This document shows, one piece after another, positions 24,758 to 37,803 of a DNA stretch of 64,000 nt. This DNA is from HGM13233 sp900762805 (GTDB lineage Bacteria > Bacillota > Clostridia > Oscillospirales > Ruminococcaceae): the NCBI GenBank assembly GCA_937993755.1, contig CALKMA010000003.1, forward strand, positions 1 to 64,000, given 5' to 3'. Every line of letters starts with the position of its first letter. Position 1 is the stretch's first letter. The position numbers and the translations under genes are program-made. A model generated the notes under the pieces. The model searched no databases and had not been told where the DNA came from. It saw only the letters and a list, made by a program, of their open reading frames with translations.

Positions 24758-25735
24758 TCACCGGCTGCCGCCGGTCCCTTCCCCGAAATATTCCTCGGCG
24801 AACCACACCGACGGAACGGTGGTGACCGACCCGTCGAGATAGGCGAGAGTCGGGAAGTCGGCCGCCCGGCCGCCCAGCGCAAAGGTCAGCTTGTAGGCGC
24901 ACAGCGCCTGCCGCCGCAGGCCGTAGCGCCGGTTGATTTCGCCCCGGCCGTACTTGCCGTCGCCCAGCACGGGGCAGCCGAGAAAGGCGAGATGGGCGCG
25001 GATCTGGTGAGTGCGGCCGGTGATAAGCTCGATCTCGCACAGCGACAGCTCCCCGCTGCTTTTGAGCACCCGCACACCGGTGACGATCTGCCGTGCCGAG
25101 CCGAACGGCCTTTCGCGCACCGTCACCATATTTTTCTGCTCGTTCTTTTCGAGATAGGCCGTGAAGCGCCCCTCCGGCGGGCGGCCGACGACGGCGGCCA
25201 GATACCGCTTGTCGATCAGGCGCTGCTTGATGACAGCGTTCATCTCGGCCAGAGCAGCGCGTGTTTTGGCGGCGATGACGATGCCGAAGGTGCCGGTGTC
25301 CAGCCGGTTGCAGAGCGCCGGCACGAAGCAGCCGGCCTCCTCAGGGTCAAATTCTCCCTTTTCATAGAGATAGCGCAGCAGCCGGTTGACGAGGGTGTCG
25401 GCCGTGCCGCCCTCCTCGTCGTGGACGGCGATGCCGGCCGGCTTGTAGAGCAGCGCGATCTGTTCGTCCTCATAGAGCACTGTCAGCTTGGAGGCGGCAC
25501 CGAGAAAGCGGTATTTCGGCCTGTCGCTGACAAAGAAATCATCCGAAATAAAGGTGGTCACGACGTCGCCGGCGCGCAGCCTGTCGCCTGCCTCGGCCCT
25601 TTTTCCGTTGACCTTGATATGCTTGGTGCGCAGAAAGCGGTACATCAGCGCACCGCTCAGCCGCGGGGCCGTCTTTTCGAGCCAGCGGTTGAGGCGCATA
25701 CCGTCCTCCTGCTTTGTCACGGTGAATTGGCGCAT
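24758..25735 (-). CDS. RluA family 23S/tRNA pseudouridine synthase
   Basis: A 325-residue RluA-type synthase. An N-terminal S4-like RNA-binding segment (MRLNRWLEKTAPRL, then KHIKVNGKRAEAGDRL) precedes the catalytic domain. The catalytic Asp lies in CNRLDTGTFGIVIAAK, where the usual HRLDxxTSG is replaced by NRLDTGTFG. The RTHQIRAHLAFLGCPVLGD block completes the fold. The exact uridine target is unknown. The ATG at 25735 was chosen for GGGAGGG upstream; the longer frame starts without one. Confidence 0.87.
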   Translation of the reverse strand: MRQFTVTKQEDGMRLNRWLEKTAPRLSGALMYRFLRTKHIKVNGKRAEAGDRLRAGDVVTTFISDDFFVSDRPKYRFLGAASKLTVLYEDEQIALLYKPAGIAVHDEEGGTADTLVNRLLRYLYEKGEFDPEEAGCFVPALCNRLDTGTFGIVIAAKTRAALAEMNAVIKQRLIDKRYLAAVVGRPPEGRFTAYLEKNEQKNMVTVRERPFGSARQIVTGVRVLKSSGELSLCEIELITGRTHQIRAHLAFLGCPVLGDGKYGRGEINRRYGLRRQALCAYKLTFALGGRAADFPTLAYLDGSVTTVPSVWFAEEYFGEGTGGSR

Positions 25736-26065
25736 GGGAAGCCCTCCCGGATCTTGATACCTTGTATTGTACGCCAAAAGCGGTAAAAAGACAAGCGCCG
25801 GCCGCGGCGGGAAGCGCTCCGGCCGCAGCCGCTGTGGTGCCCGCCGCTTTCTTCATTGATTTCGGGCGAGCGGCGGGACGGTATCGCCGCCATATATGGC
25901 GAAGGGGATATCTGCCGCCTCGGAGCTGCGGCGCACACGGGGAGCTTCCCTTTTCGGCCTCCGCTTTTGAAAGAAAAAGGATAGAAAAACGGCAGGCGGC
26001 GAGCGCCGCTTGCCAAGGCTCATTCTGACAGCGTGAGGTGCTTTCGGGCCGGCGGCCGCCCGCCG
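25736..26065. other. Intergenic region, no gene
   Basis: About 330 bases. An AT-rich segment near 25755-25795 is suitable for the reverse-strand promoter of the RluA-like gene. The minus-strand terminator at 25985-26014 is listed separately. No open frame is convincing. Confidence 0.45.
25985..26014 (-). terminator. Terminator of the nucleoside hydrolase pair
   Basis: On the minus strand GGCAAGCGGC pairs with GCCGCCTGCC (one mismatch, 4-base loop), followed by GTTTTTC. Confidence 0.7.
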
Positions 26066-27016
26066 TCAGCGGCCTATGAGCAGCTCCTCCAGATAATCCT
26101 TGAAGCCGGCGCCGTCCATGCGGGTGACGACATAGGAGTTGGGACAGAAGCTGCCGCCATAGTGATGCTCGGCCGTCTCATAGATGGTGGCGCCGCGCGT
26201 GTAGGTGCCGCGTGTTTCGACGCGCGTTTCCGCCGCGAAGCCCTGCCGGATGAGGTCGGGCCGCGTGATGACGGCAAGGGCGGCGGCGTCAGGCAGATCC
26301 ATGCTCCCCACGCCGCCGTGCAGCGAGCGGGACAGCTCGACGATGGTGCGGTTGATGTCCATGCAGAAGGCGCCCAGCTCGTTGAGAGCCTTGAAGCGCG
26401 CCAGATCGGCCTCCTCGAAGCGCATATCGAACCAGCAGGCCTCCAGCGGCACCAGCGTGAAGGAAATGCCGAATTCGAAGACGATTTTAGCGGCCTCCGG
26501 GTCGCACATGATATTGAATTCGGCGCTCGTTGTGTGCGGGTTGTTGTAGGGGTGCGCACCGCCCATGATGGTGATGTGCGGGATGCGGCGCATAGTCTCC
26601 GGCTCCAGCAGCATGGCGGCGGCCACATTGGTGAGCGGGCCGATCGCCAGCAGCTCGATATCCCCGCCGCCCTCGCGGAGGATGCGCAGCATGGCATCAA
26701 CGGCGTTCTCTTCCTCGGCGGTGTCGGAGGGCTTTTTCAGCCATTCGCAGTCGCCCATGCCATCGATCCCGTGCACCTGCTCGGCGTTCTCATAATCGGC
26801 CCAGAGCGGCAGACAGGTCCCTTTATAGACAGGCGGCTTGTAGGTGCCGGCATACAGGATGCTTTGCAGGCAGTTCTCGGCCGCCTGGTTGACCTCACAG
26901 TTGCCGGAGGGGATGGTAAAGGCGACGACCTCGACAGAGGGGTCTCTCAGCGCCATTACGAGCGCTACCGCGTCGTCGGATCCGCAGTCGGTATCGATCA
27001 AAAGCTTTCTTTTCAT
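26066..27016 (-). CDS. Nucleoside hydrolase (inosine-uridine-preferring type)
   Basis: A 316-residue nucleoside hydrolase that would cleave ribonucleosides to base and ribose. The calcium-binding signature is intact (DTDCGSDDAVAL near residue 8), as are GPLTNVAAAML near residue 130 and TSAEFNIMCDPEAA near residue 165. Second of two paralogous genes transcribed together, beginning 2 bases after the first ends. A divergent Crp/Fnr-type gene is next to the operon start. Confidence 0.88.
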   Translation of the reverse strand: MKRKLLIDTDCGSDDAVALVMALRDPSVEVVAFTIPSGNCEVNQAAENCLQSILYAGTYKPPVYKGTCLPLWADYENAEQVHGIDGMGDCEWLKKPSDTAEEENAVDAMLRILREGGGDIELLAIGPLTNVAAAMLLEPETMRRIPHITIMGGAHPYNNPHTTSAEFNIMCDPEAAKIVFEFGISFTLVPLEACWFDMRFEEADLARFKALNELGAFCMDINRTIVELSRSLHGGVGSMDLPDAAALAVITRPDLIRQGFAAETRVETRGTYTRGATIYETAEHHYGGSFCPNSYVVTRMDGAGFKDYLEELLIGR

Positions 27017-27018
27017 GT

Positions 27019-27798
27019 TCAGGCCTCCATTGTGATTTCTTCCTCGCTGTTGTCGGCAGCGAGTGTGCAGTTGAACGGGTGCATCACGCTGTTTTGAGCG
27101 ACGAATTCCTTGCGGCCCCTGTCGCGGACATCGTTGATATTGGCGCCGTAGGTCAGCTCTCCGTCGGTATCGATGCGCGTGTATGAAGCGTATTTCTTCC
27201 TGATATATTCGGGATGCAGTGCATAGCGCATACGCTCGCTGTAGCTGCCGACCTCAAGGGGCAGGAGGGTGATCGCGGCGCCGGTCCGAAGCACGAAATC
27301 GGCGGCGTGCGGGTCGCTGAAGAAGTTGTACTCGCTCATGGGGCCGACATCGCCGTGGAAGATCATGCCGGCCAGCATGGTGATGCGGCTGACGCCGGCC
27401 ATCGCCTTCCGATCCTTGGCAAAGGCGAGCGCCACGTTGGTGAGCGGGCCCATCGTGATGATCTCAAGCCCGCCGGCCCTTGCCAGCCGTATCATGGCGT
27501 TGACGGCGGCCAGCCCGCCGCCCGCCGGAGCCGTCTGCCCGCCCAGCGGCTTGTGGGAGGCCAGCCGGCGGGCCGGCTTTCCGTTCAGGGAGCGGGAAGC
27601 GCCGGCAAAAACCTCTGTGCGGCCCCGATGGCCCGTCTTGTCCAGCACGGCCAGCACATTGCCGGCGGCCTCCTCCGCCGTCAGGCCGGCCGCCACCGTC
27701 GTGATGGCCCTGATGTCCGCGGCAGGGTCCTGAAGCGCCGCCTCGATGGCGGCCAGCGCCTCCAGGTTGCCGTCTGTGTCGATGATGATCTGTTTCAT
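27019..27798 (-). CDS. Nucleoside hydrolase-like protein with altered active-site motif
   Basis: A 259-residue paralogue of the next gene, shorter than typical (about 310). The fold-defining segments GPLTNVALAFA and SEYNFFSDPHAADFV are present. The N-terminal metal/catalytic motif reads DTDGNLEALAAI instead of DTDxGxDDxxAI, so the Asp pair that binds Ca2+ and the nucleophilic water is lost. It may be inactive, regulatory, a partner subunit, or have a different substrate. The ATG at 27798 has a strong AAGGAGGACC site. First gene of the pair. Confidence 0.75.
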   Translation of the reverse strand: MKQIIIDTDGNLEALAAIEAALQDPAADIRAITTVAAGLTAEEAAGNVLAVLDKTGHRGRTEVFAGASRSLNGKPARRLASHKPLGGQTAPAGGGLAAVNAMIRLARAGGLEIITMGPLTNVALAFAKDRKAMAGVSRITMLAGMIFHGDVGPMSEYNFFSDPHAADFVLRTGAAITLLPLEVGSYSERMRYALHPEYIRKKYASYTRIDTDGELTYGANINDVRDRGRKEFVAQNSVMHPFNCTLAADNSEEEITMEA

Positions 27799-27836
27799 AG
27801 GTCCTCCTTGCTGTTTGTTCTGCTGTGAGCGTCTGC

Positions 27837-27866
27837 TTGACAGGCCTCCTGACAGCAGGATATAAT
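27837..27866 (+). promoter_or_regulatory. Promoter of the Crp/Fnr-type regulator gene
   Basis: Consensus TTGACA (27837-27842), an 18-base spacer and TATAAT (27861-27866). The interval to the divergent nucleoside hydrolase genes is only 113 bases, so the regulator could control both directions. Confidence 0.82.
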
Positions 27867-27911
27867 ACCGATGACAGACAAAAAAGGTCAATCGACCCGG
27901 AGGAATAAAAA

Positions 27912-28550
27912 ATGCTGACAAGACTTGAAAATATCCCCGACCGCCTGCGGCCCTATCTCATAAAGCACACCTTCCGCCGGGGCGAAAGGATCCTTGCGGC
28001 GGGCGGCGACAACCAGGCCGTCTACTTTGTCGCCGAGGGCAGCTGCATTGCCTCGATCGAGAATGCCGACGGTACGGCGGCTTATATCGACCGCTACGGA
28101 AAGGGCAGCTTTTTCGGCGAGCTGGAGGTCTTTTGTGACGAGCTCAAGACGGTGGAGGTCATAGCGGGGGAGAGCTGCCTGCTTTACTCGCTGCACCGCG
28201 GCTATCTTCTGGAATGGATGCGCGAGGATTTTGATTTTACCATGGCGCTCATCCGGCAGCTTGCCGCTTCGATGAAGCGGTATTCCGACAGTGCGGCCAT
28301 GCTGCAGCTTTACAGCGTCAAGCAGCGCGCGGCGTATGTTATCCTGACCTACGATGCGATAGGCGCCGTTGAAGAGCTGACCAAGCAGACGCTTTCGGTT
28401 CTGGTGCGGACGCCTGTCCGCAGCGTCAACCGTGCCCTTGCGGCGCTGGCCGCCGAAAAGGCCGTCAGCCTGGCCGGCCGCCGCATCACCGTGCTTGACC
28501 GGGAAAAGCTGCGGGCCCTGTCCGATTTTGACGAGCTGAGCCGCCTGTAG
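27912..28550 (+). CDS. Crp/Fnr family transcriptional regulator
   Basis: A 212-residue regulator with an N-terminal cyclic-nucleotide-binding fold (FRRGERILAAGGDNQAVYFV, then GKGSFFGELEVF) and a C-terminal winged helix (recognition region around LVRTPVRSVNRALAALAAEK, residues 164-183). No Fnr-type cysteine cluster is seen, so oxygen sensing through Fe-S is unlikely and the effector is unknown. It is divergent from the nucleoside hydrolase pair, which is a likely target. Ribosome binding site CGGAGGAA. Confidence 0.85.
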   Translation: MLTRLENIPDRLRPYLIKHTFRRGERILAAGGDNQAVYFVAEGSCIASIENADGTAAYIDRYGKGSFFGELEVFCDELKTVEVIAGESCLLYSLHRGYLLEWMREDFDFTMALIRQLAASMKRYSDSAAMLQLYSVKQRAAYVILTYDAIGAVEELTKQTLSVLVRTPVRSVNRALAALAAEKAVSLAGRRITVLDREKLRALSDFDELSRL

Positions 28551-29042
28551 CCGTCTCGGCCGCCGCGGCCGGTATCCCGCACGGGATGAGCGCGGGGGTC
28601 TGCGGCTGCCCGCTGCCGGCGGGCGGGCTGTCACGCGGGGATCGGCTTGAAGCGGTGGCACAGCAGGGTGAAGGGACAGCCCCTCTGCCGCACTTCCGCC
28701 GCCGCGCCCGCCGTCTGCGGAGAAGGAACCGCGAAAACGGGTGCGCTGAGAGCTTTTGCGTGTATTTTTTCCGAATATGTGTTATACTTATAGTTGGCCC
28801 TGCCGCCGGCCCGTCCGACTGTCCCGCCCGACGGCAGGGACGAAGCGCAGGGGCGGAGGCGCCGGCAGGGCCGTTCGCTCTGCCCGCCGCACCAAAGCCG
28901 CCGCGGGCGCACCGCCGCAAGCCTTTTCGCCGTCAAAACACGCCGCCATCCTTCGGGAAGGGCCGCTCCGAGCAGGACAGACGCTCTGCGCCGGCTGCTT
29001 TGCCGAAGCGCTCCGCCCCGCTCATCTGTTTAAGGACACCGT
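28551..29042. other. Intergenic region upstream of uvrB
   Basis: About 490 bases. Only the AT-rich segment around 28755-28795, holding the uvrB promoter listed separately, stands out. The long reading frames on both strands lack ribosome binding sites and recognisable sequence. Confidence 0.45.
28772..28788 (+). promoter_or_regulatory. Extended -10 promoter with possible LexA/DinR box for uvrBA
   Basis: TGTTATACT (28780-28788) is an extended -10 element; no good -35 is seen. Overlapping it, GAAT-ATGT-GTTA (28773-28784) matches the Gram-positive SOS box GAAC-N4-GTTC at 6 of 8 positions. uvrBA is a classical SOS operon, but the match is imperfect. Confidence 0.35.
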
Positions 29043-30995
<1,953 letters not shown>

Positions 30996-31002
30996 GGACT
31001 TC

Positions 31003-33821
<2,819 letters not shown>

Positions 33822-33825
<4 letters not shown>

Positions 33826-35201
33826 GGAACCAAGTGAGCAATTACACCGAAACGGTCGGCCGCGTGCGGCAGCTCGTGCTGACCCGATATGAGCACCCGA
33901 CAGCGGCCGTGCGCACCTACGGCTGCCAGCAGAACGTCAATGACAGCGAGCGCATCAAGGGCATTCTGTCCGACTGCGGCTTTTCCATTGTCGATGATAC
34001 CGACAGTGCCGATATGGCCGTTTTCAACACCTGTGCCGTGCGCGAAAACGCCGAGGACCGCGTTTTCGGCAACGTCGGCCGCCTGAAGGGGGAAAAGGAG
34101 CGCCGCCGCGACCTTATCATCGCTCTGTGCGGCTGCATGACCCAGCAGCAGCATATCGCCGACCGCCTCAAGCGCAGCTACCCCTATGTCGATTTCATTT
34201 TTGATTCCAACCGCCTCTCGGCGCTGCCGGGCATCCTGCTGCGGCACCTTGAGACCGGCCGCCGCATCTTCGAGATCGGAGACGCCGCCGACGCCGAGAT
34301 ATCGGAGGAGCTCCCCATCGTGCGCGACAGCCGCGTCAAGGCGTGGCTGCCCATCATGTACGGCTGCAACAACTTCTGCACCTACTGCATCGTGCCCTAT
34401 GTGCGCCACCGCGAGCGCAGCCGCAGGAGCGACGATATCCTTGCGGAATTCCGCTCCCTCGTCGAGCAGGGCTACCGCGACATCACGCTGCTGGGGCAGA
34501 ATGTCAATTCCTATGGCCGCGGCGTCGCCGGCGAGCTTGGTTTTGCCGGCCTGCTCGACCGTCTGGCCCGGACGCCGGGCGATTATACCATCCGCTTCAT
34601 GACCTCGCATCCCAAGGACGCGTCGCATGAGCTGTTCGACGTGATAGCCCGGCACAGGAATATTTCCCGCCATTTCCACCTGCCGCTGCAGTCGGGCAGC
34701 GACGAGGTGCTGCGGCGCATGAACCGCGTCTATAATACCGAGCAGTATCTGGAAAAGGTGGCCTATGCCCGTTCAGTGGTGCCCGATATCACCTTTACGA
34801 GCGACATCATCGTCGGCTTTCCGGGCGAGACCGAGGAGGATTTTGAAAAAACGCTCGATATGGTGAGGTGTGTGCGCTACCGTTCGCTTTTCACCTTTAT
34901 CTATTCGCCCCGCGAGGGCACGCCGGCAGCCCGGATGCCCGACGCCGAGAAGAATGAAACAAAGGTGGCCCGCCTTATCCGCCTCAGCGCCGTGCAGGAC
35001 GAGATCACCCGCGAGCTGGAGGAAAAGATGGTGGGGCGCGACTTCCGCGGCCTCGCCGAGGGCATGAGCGAGTACGGCCTTTCGGTGCGGCTCGACGACA
35101 ACGCCGTCGTTTTCACCGACTGCGGCCGGCCGCTCACCGGCTTTGTGACGGTACATATCGACCGCATGGAGAACAAGAAGCTCTTTGGGAGGATCGTATA
35201 A
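33822..35201 (+). CDS. miaB: tRNA-2-methylthio-N6-dimethylallyladenosine synthase
   Basis: A 459-residue radical SAM methylthiotransferase modifying position 37 of tRNAs reading U-initial codons. The N-terminal cluster cysteines are in RTYGCQQNVNDSER, FNTCAVRENAEDR and CGCMTQQQ. The radical SAM motif is CNNFCTYC near residue 185. A TRAM domain closes the protein (around residues 395-459). MiaA, which makes the prenylated precursor base, is encoded three genes downstream. ATGA overlap with uvrA. Confidence 0.96.
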
Positions 35202-35205
35202 AGGC

Positions 35206-37803
35206 ATGGACGAAAGCAAGCTGTCCCCGATGATGAAGCAGTATCTCGCCGTCAAAAGGACCTGCGAGGACAAGATCCTGTTCTACCGTCTCGGCGATTT
35301 CTATGAGATGTTCTTTGACGACGCGCTTACCGTTTCGCGCGAGCTCGATCTGACGCTCACCGGCAAGGTGTGCGGTCTGCCGGAGCGCGCGCCCATGTGC
35401 GGCGTGCCGTTTCACAGCGCTGACAGCTACATCGCCCGCCTCATCGAAAAGGGCTACAGCGTCGCCATCTGCGAGCAGATGGAGGACCCGGCCACGGCCA
35501 AGGGCATCGTCCGCCGCGAGATCATCCGCATCATCACGCCCGGCACCGTCACCGATGCCGATATGCTGCCGGAGGGCAGGAACAATTATCTTGCCTCCGT
35601 CTTTCTGCTCGACGGTCAGTTCGGCGTCTGCTTTGCCGACGTATCGACAGGGCAGGTGCAGGTGACAGAGGGCGAGGGCGGGGCCTCGCTGCTGGCTGAG
35701 CTGACCCGCTTCCAGCCGGCCGAGGTGCTCATCAACACCGGCGCCGACCCCAACGGCAAGCTGGCGGCCTTCTGCAAGAAGCAGTTTGGGGCCGACCTGC
35801 ATGAGCTGTATGAAAATTACCATATCGTCGAACTGGACAAGGAATATATCCTCGGCCAGTTCGACCGCGCCATGCTGTCGGAGCTGAAGCCGTTCGAAAA
35901 GGGCTTTGCCGTGCGCGCGCTCGGCGCCATGATCAAATACCTGTCGGAAACACAGATGCAGGGCGTCGGCCGTCTGGTGTCGCTGCGCAGCTACGCACGT
36001 GAGCAGTTCATGTCGATCGGGCAGACGGCCCGCCGCAATCTTGAGCTGACCGAGACGCTGCGCGCACGCGACAAGCGCGGCTCGCTGCTTTGGGTGCTCG
36101 ACCGCACCTCGACGGCCATGGGCCGCCGCCTGCTGCGCTCGCATATCGAAAAGCCCCTTGTCGATCCCGCCCCCATCAACGAGCGGCTCGACGCCTGCGC
36201 CGAGCTGACCGCCAACAACATCCTGCTCGGCAAGACCGAGGAGGCCCTCTCCGGCATTTCCGACCTTGAGCGCGTCATGACGCGCGTCGCCTATGGCTCC
36301 TGCACACCGCGCGATATGCTTTCCATCGCCGAAACGGCGCGGCGGCTGAAGCTGGTCAAGGGCTTTTCACGCGATTTCCGCTGCGCCTACCTCAAAAGGA
36401 TAGACCGTGAGCTTGATCCGCTGTCGGACCTGCTGGCCGAGATCGAGCGCACCATCGACCCGGACGCCTCGACCGTCATGAAGGACGGCGGCTACATCCG
36501 CAGCGGCTTTTCGCAGGAGATCGACGAGCTGCACGCGCTGCTGACCGACACCCGCTCCTATCTTGCCGCGATGGAGGCCGAGCTCAAGCAGCAGACGGGC
36601 ATCCGCCAGCTCAAGATCGGCTATAACCGTGTGTTCGGCTACTACATAGAGGTCTCCAAGAGCAACCTGTCCATGGTGCCCGACAGCTTTATCCGCAAGC
36701 AGACGCTGACAACTGGCGAGCGCTATGTCACCGAGGAGCTCAAGCAGCTGGAGGAGAAGATCCTGGGCGCCAGCGAGCGCTCTGTCCGTTTGGAGCGCGA
36801 GATCTTTGAAAAGCTGCGTCTGCAGCTGCTCGACGCGCTGCGCCGCGTGCAGTTTTCGGCGGCTGCCGTGGCGCGGCTCGACGTCGTCTGCTCGCACGCT
36901 GAGTGCGCCCTTACCAACAATTATGTGCGTCCCGCCGTCAACGGCGGCGACCGCATCGAGATACTGGCCGGCCGCCACCCCGTTGTCGAGCGCATCCAGT
37001 CCGACAGCCTGTTTGTCCCCAATGACTGCCTGCTCGACTGCGGCGAGTTTGCCGTCAGCATCATCACCGGCCCCAACATGGCCGGCAAATCGACCTATAT
37101 GCGGCAGGTGGCCCTTATCGCGCTGATGGCGCAGATCGGAGCCTTTGTGCCGGCCCGCAGCGCCACCATCGGCGTTATCGACAGCATCTTCACCCGCATC
37201 GGCGCTTCGGATGACCTGTCGCAGGGGCAGTCTACCTTCATGGTCGAGATGAACGAGGTGGCCGAGATCCTGCGCTGTGCCACCGCGCGCAGCCTGCTTA
37301 TCCTTGACGAGGTGGGCCGCGGCACCTCGACCTATGACGGCATGAGCATTGCGCGGGCCGTCATCGAGTACATTGCAAAGAATATCGGCGCCAAGACGCT
37401 GTTTGCCACCCACTACCATGAGCTGACCGATCTGGAGGGCGAGCTGCCCTGCGTCAAGAATTACAACGTTGCCGTCAAAAAGCGCGGCGACGATATCACC
37501 TTCCTGCGCCGCATCGTGCGCGGGGCGGCCGACGAGAGCTTCGGCATCGAGGTCGCCAAGCTGGCCGGCCTGCCGGAGGCACTGACCGACCGCGCCCGGC
37601 AGATCCTGTCCGGCATTGAAAAGGCGGCCGGCCTGCCTCAGCGCCGGGCGGCTGCCCGCGTCGTCAGCGACCCGCTGACCGAGAGCGAGCGCGAGGCGGT
37701 GAATGAGCTGAAGGCCACCGATATCGAGAGCCTGACCCCCATCGAGGCCATGGTCAGGCTGCATGACGTTATCAAGAGACTCAGGAGTACCGAAAATGAG
37801 TGA
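35206..37803 (+). CDS. mutS: DNA mismatch repair protein MutS
   Basis: An 865-residue mismatch-recognition ATPase. The N-terminal mismatch-binding domain has RLGDFYEMFFDDA (Phe and Glu that probe the mismatch), near residue 27. The ATPase domain has GPNMAGKSTYMRQ near residue 622 and LDEVGRGTSTYDG near residue 700. The ATG at 35206 follows GGGAGGATCG; a possible upstream start at 35185 overlaps the end of miaB and is less likely. It overlaps mutL by 8 bases. Confidence 0.97.
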   Translation: MDESKLSPMMKQYLAVKRTCEDKILFYRLGDFYEMFFDDALTVSRELDLTLTGKVCGLPERAPMCGVPFHSADSYIARLIEKGYSVAICEQMEDPATAKGIVRREIIRIITPGTVTDADMLPEGRNNYLASVFLLDGQFGVCFADVSTGQVQVTEGEGGASLLAELTRFQPAEVLINTGADPNGKLAAFCKKQFGADLHELYENYHIVELDKEYILGQFDRAMLSELKPFEKGFAVRALGAMIKYLSETQMQGVGRLVSLRSYAREQFMSIGQTARRNLELTETLRARDKRGSLLWVLDRTSTAMGRRLLRSHIEKPLVDPAPINERLDACAELTANNILLGKTEEALSGISDLERVMTRVAYGSCTPRDMLSIAETARRLKLVKGFSRDFRCAYLKRIDRELDPLSDLLAEIERTIDPDASTVMKDGGYIRSGFSQEIDELHALLTDTRSYLAAMEAELKQQTGIRQLKIGYNRVFGYYIEVSKSNLSMVPDSFIRKQTLTTGERYVTEELKQLEEKILGASERSVRLEREIFEKLRLQLLDALRRVQFSAAAVARLDVVCSHAECALTNNYVRPAVNGGDRIEILAGRHPVVERIQSDSLFVPNDCLLDCGEFAVSIITGPNMAGKSTYMRQVALIALMAQIGAFVPARSATIGVIDSIFTRIGASDDLSQGQSTFMVEMNEVAEILRCATARSLLILDEVGRGTSTYDGMSIARAVIEYIAKNIGAKTLFATHYHELTDLEGELPCVKNYNVAVKKRGDDITFLRRIVRGAADESFGIEVAKLAGLPEALTDRARQILSGIEKAAGLPQRRAAARVVSDPLTESEREAVNELKATDIESLTPIEAMVRLHDVIKRLRSTENE

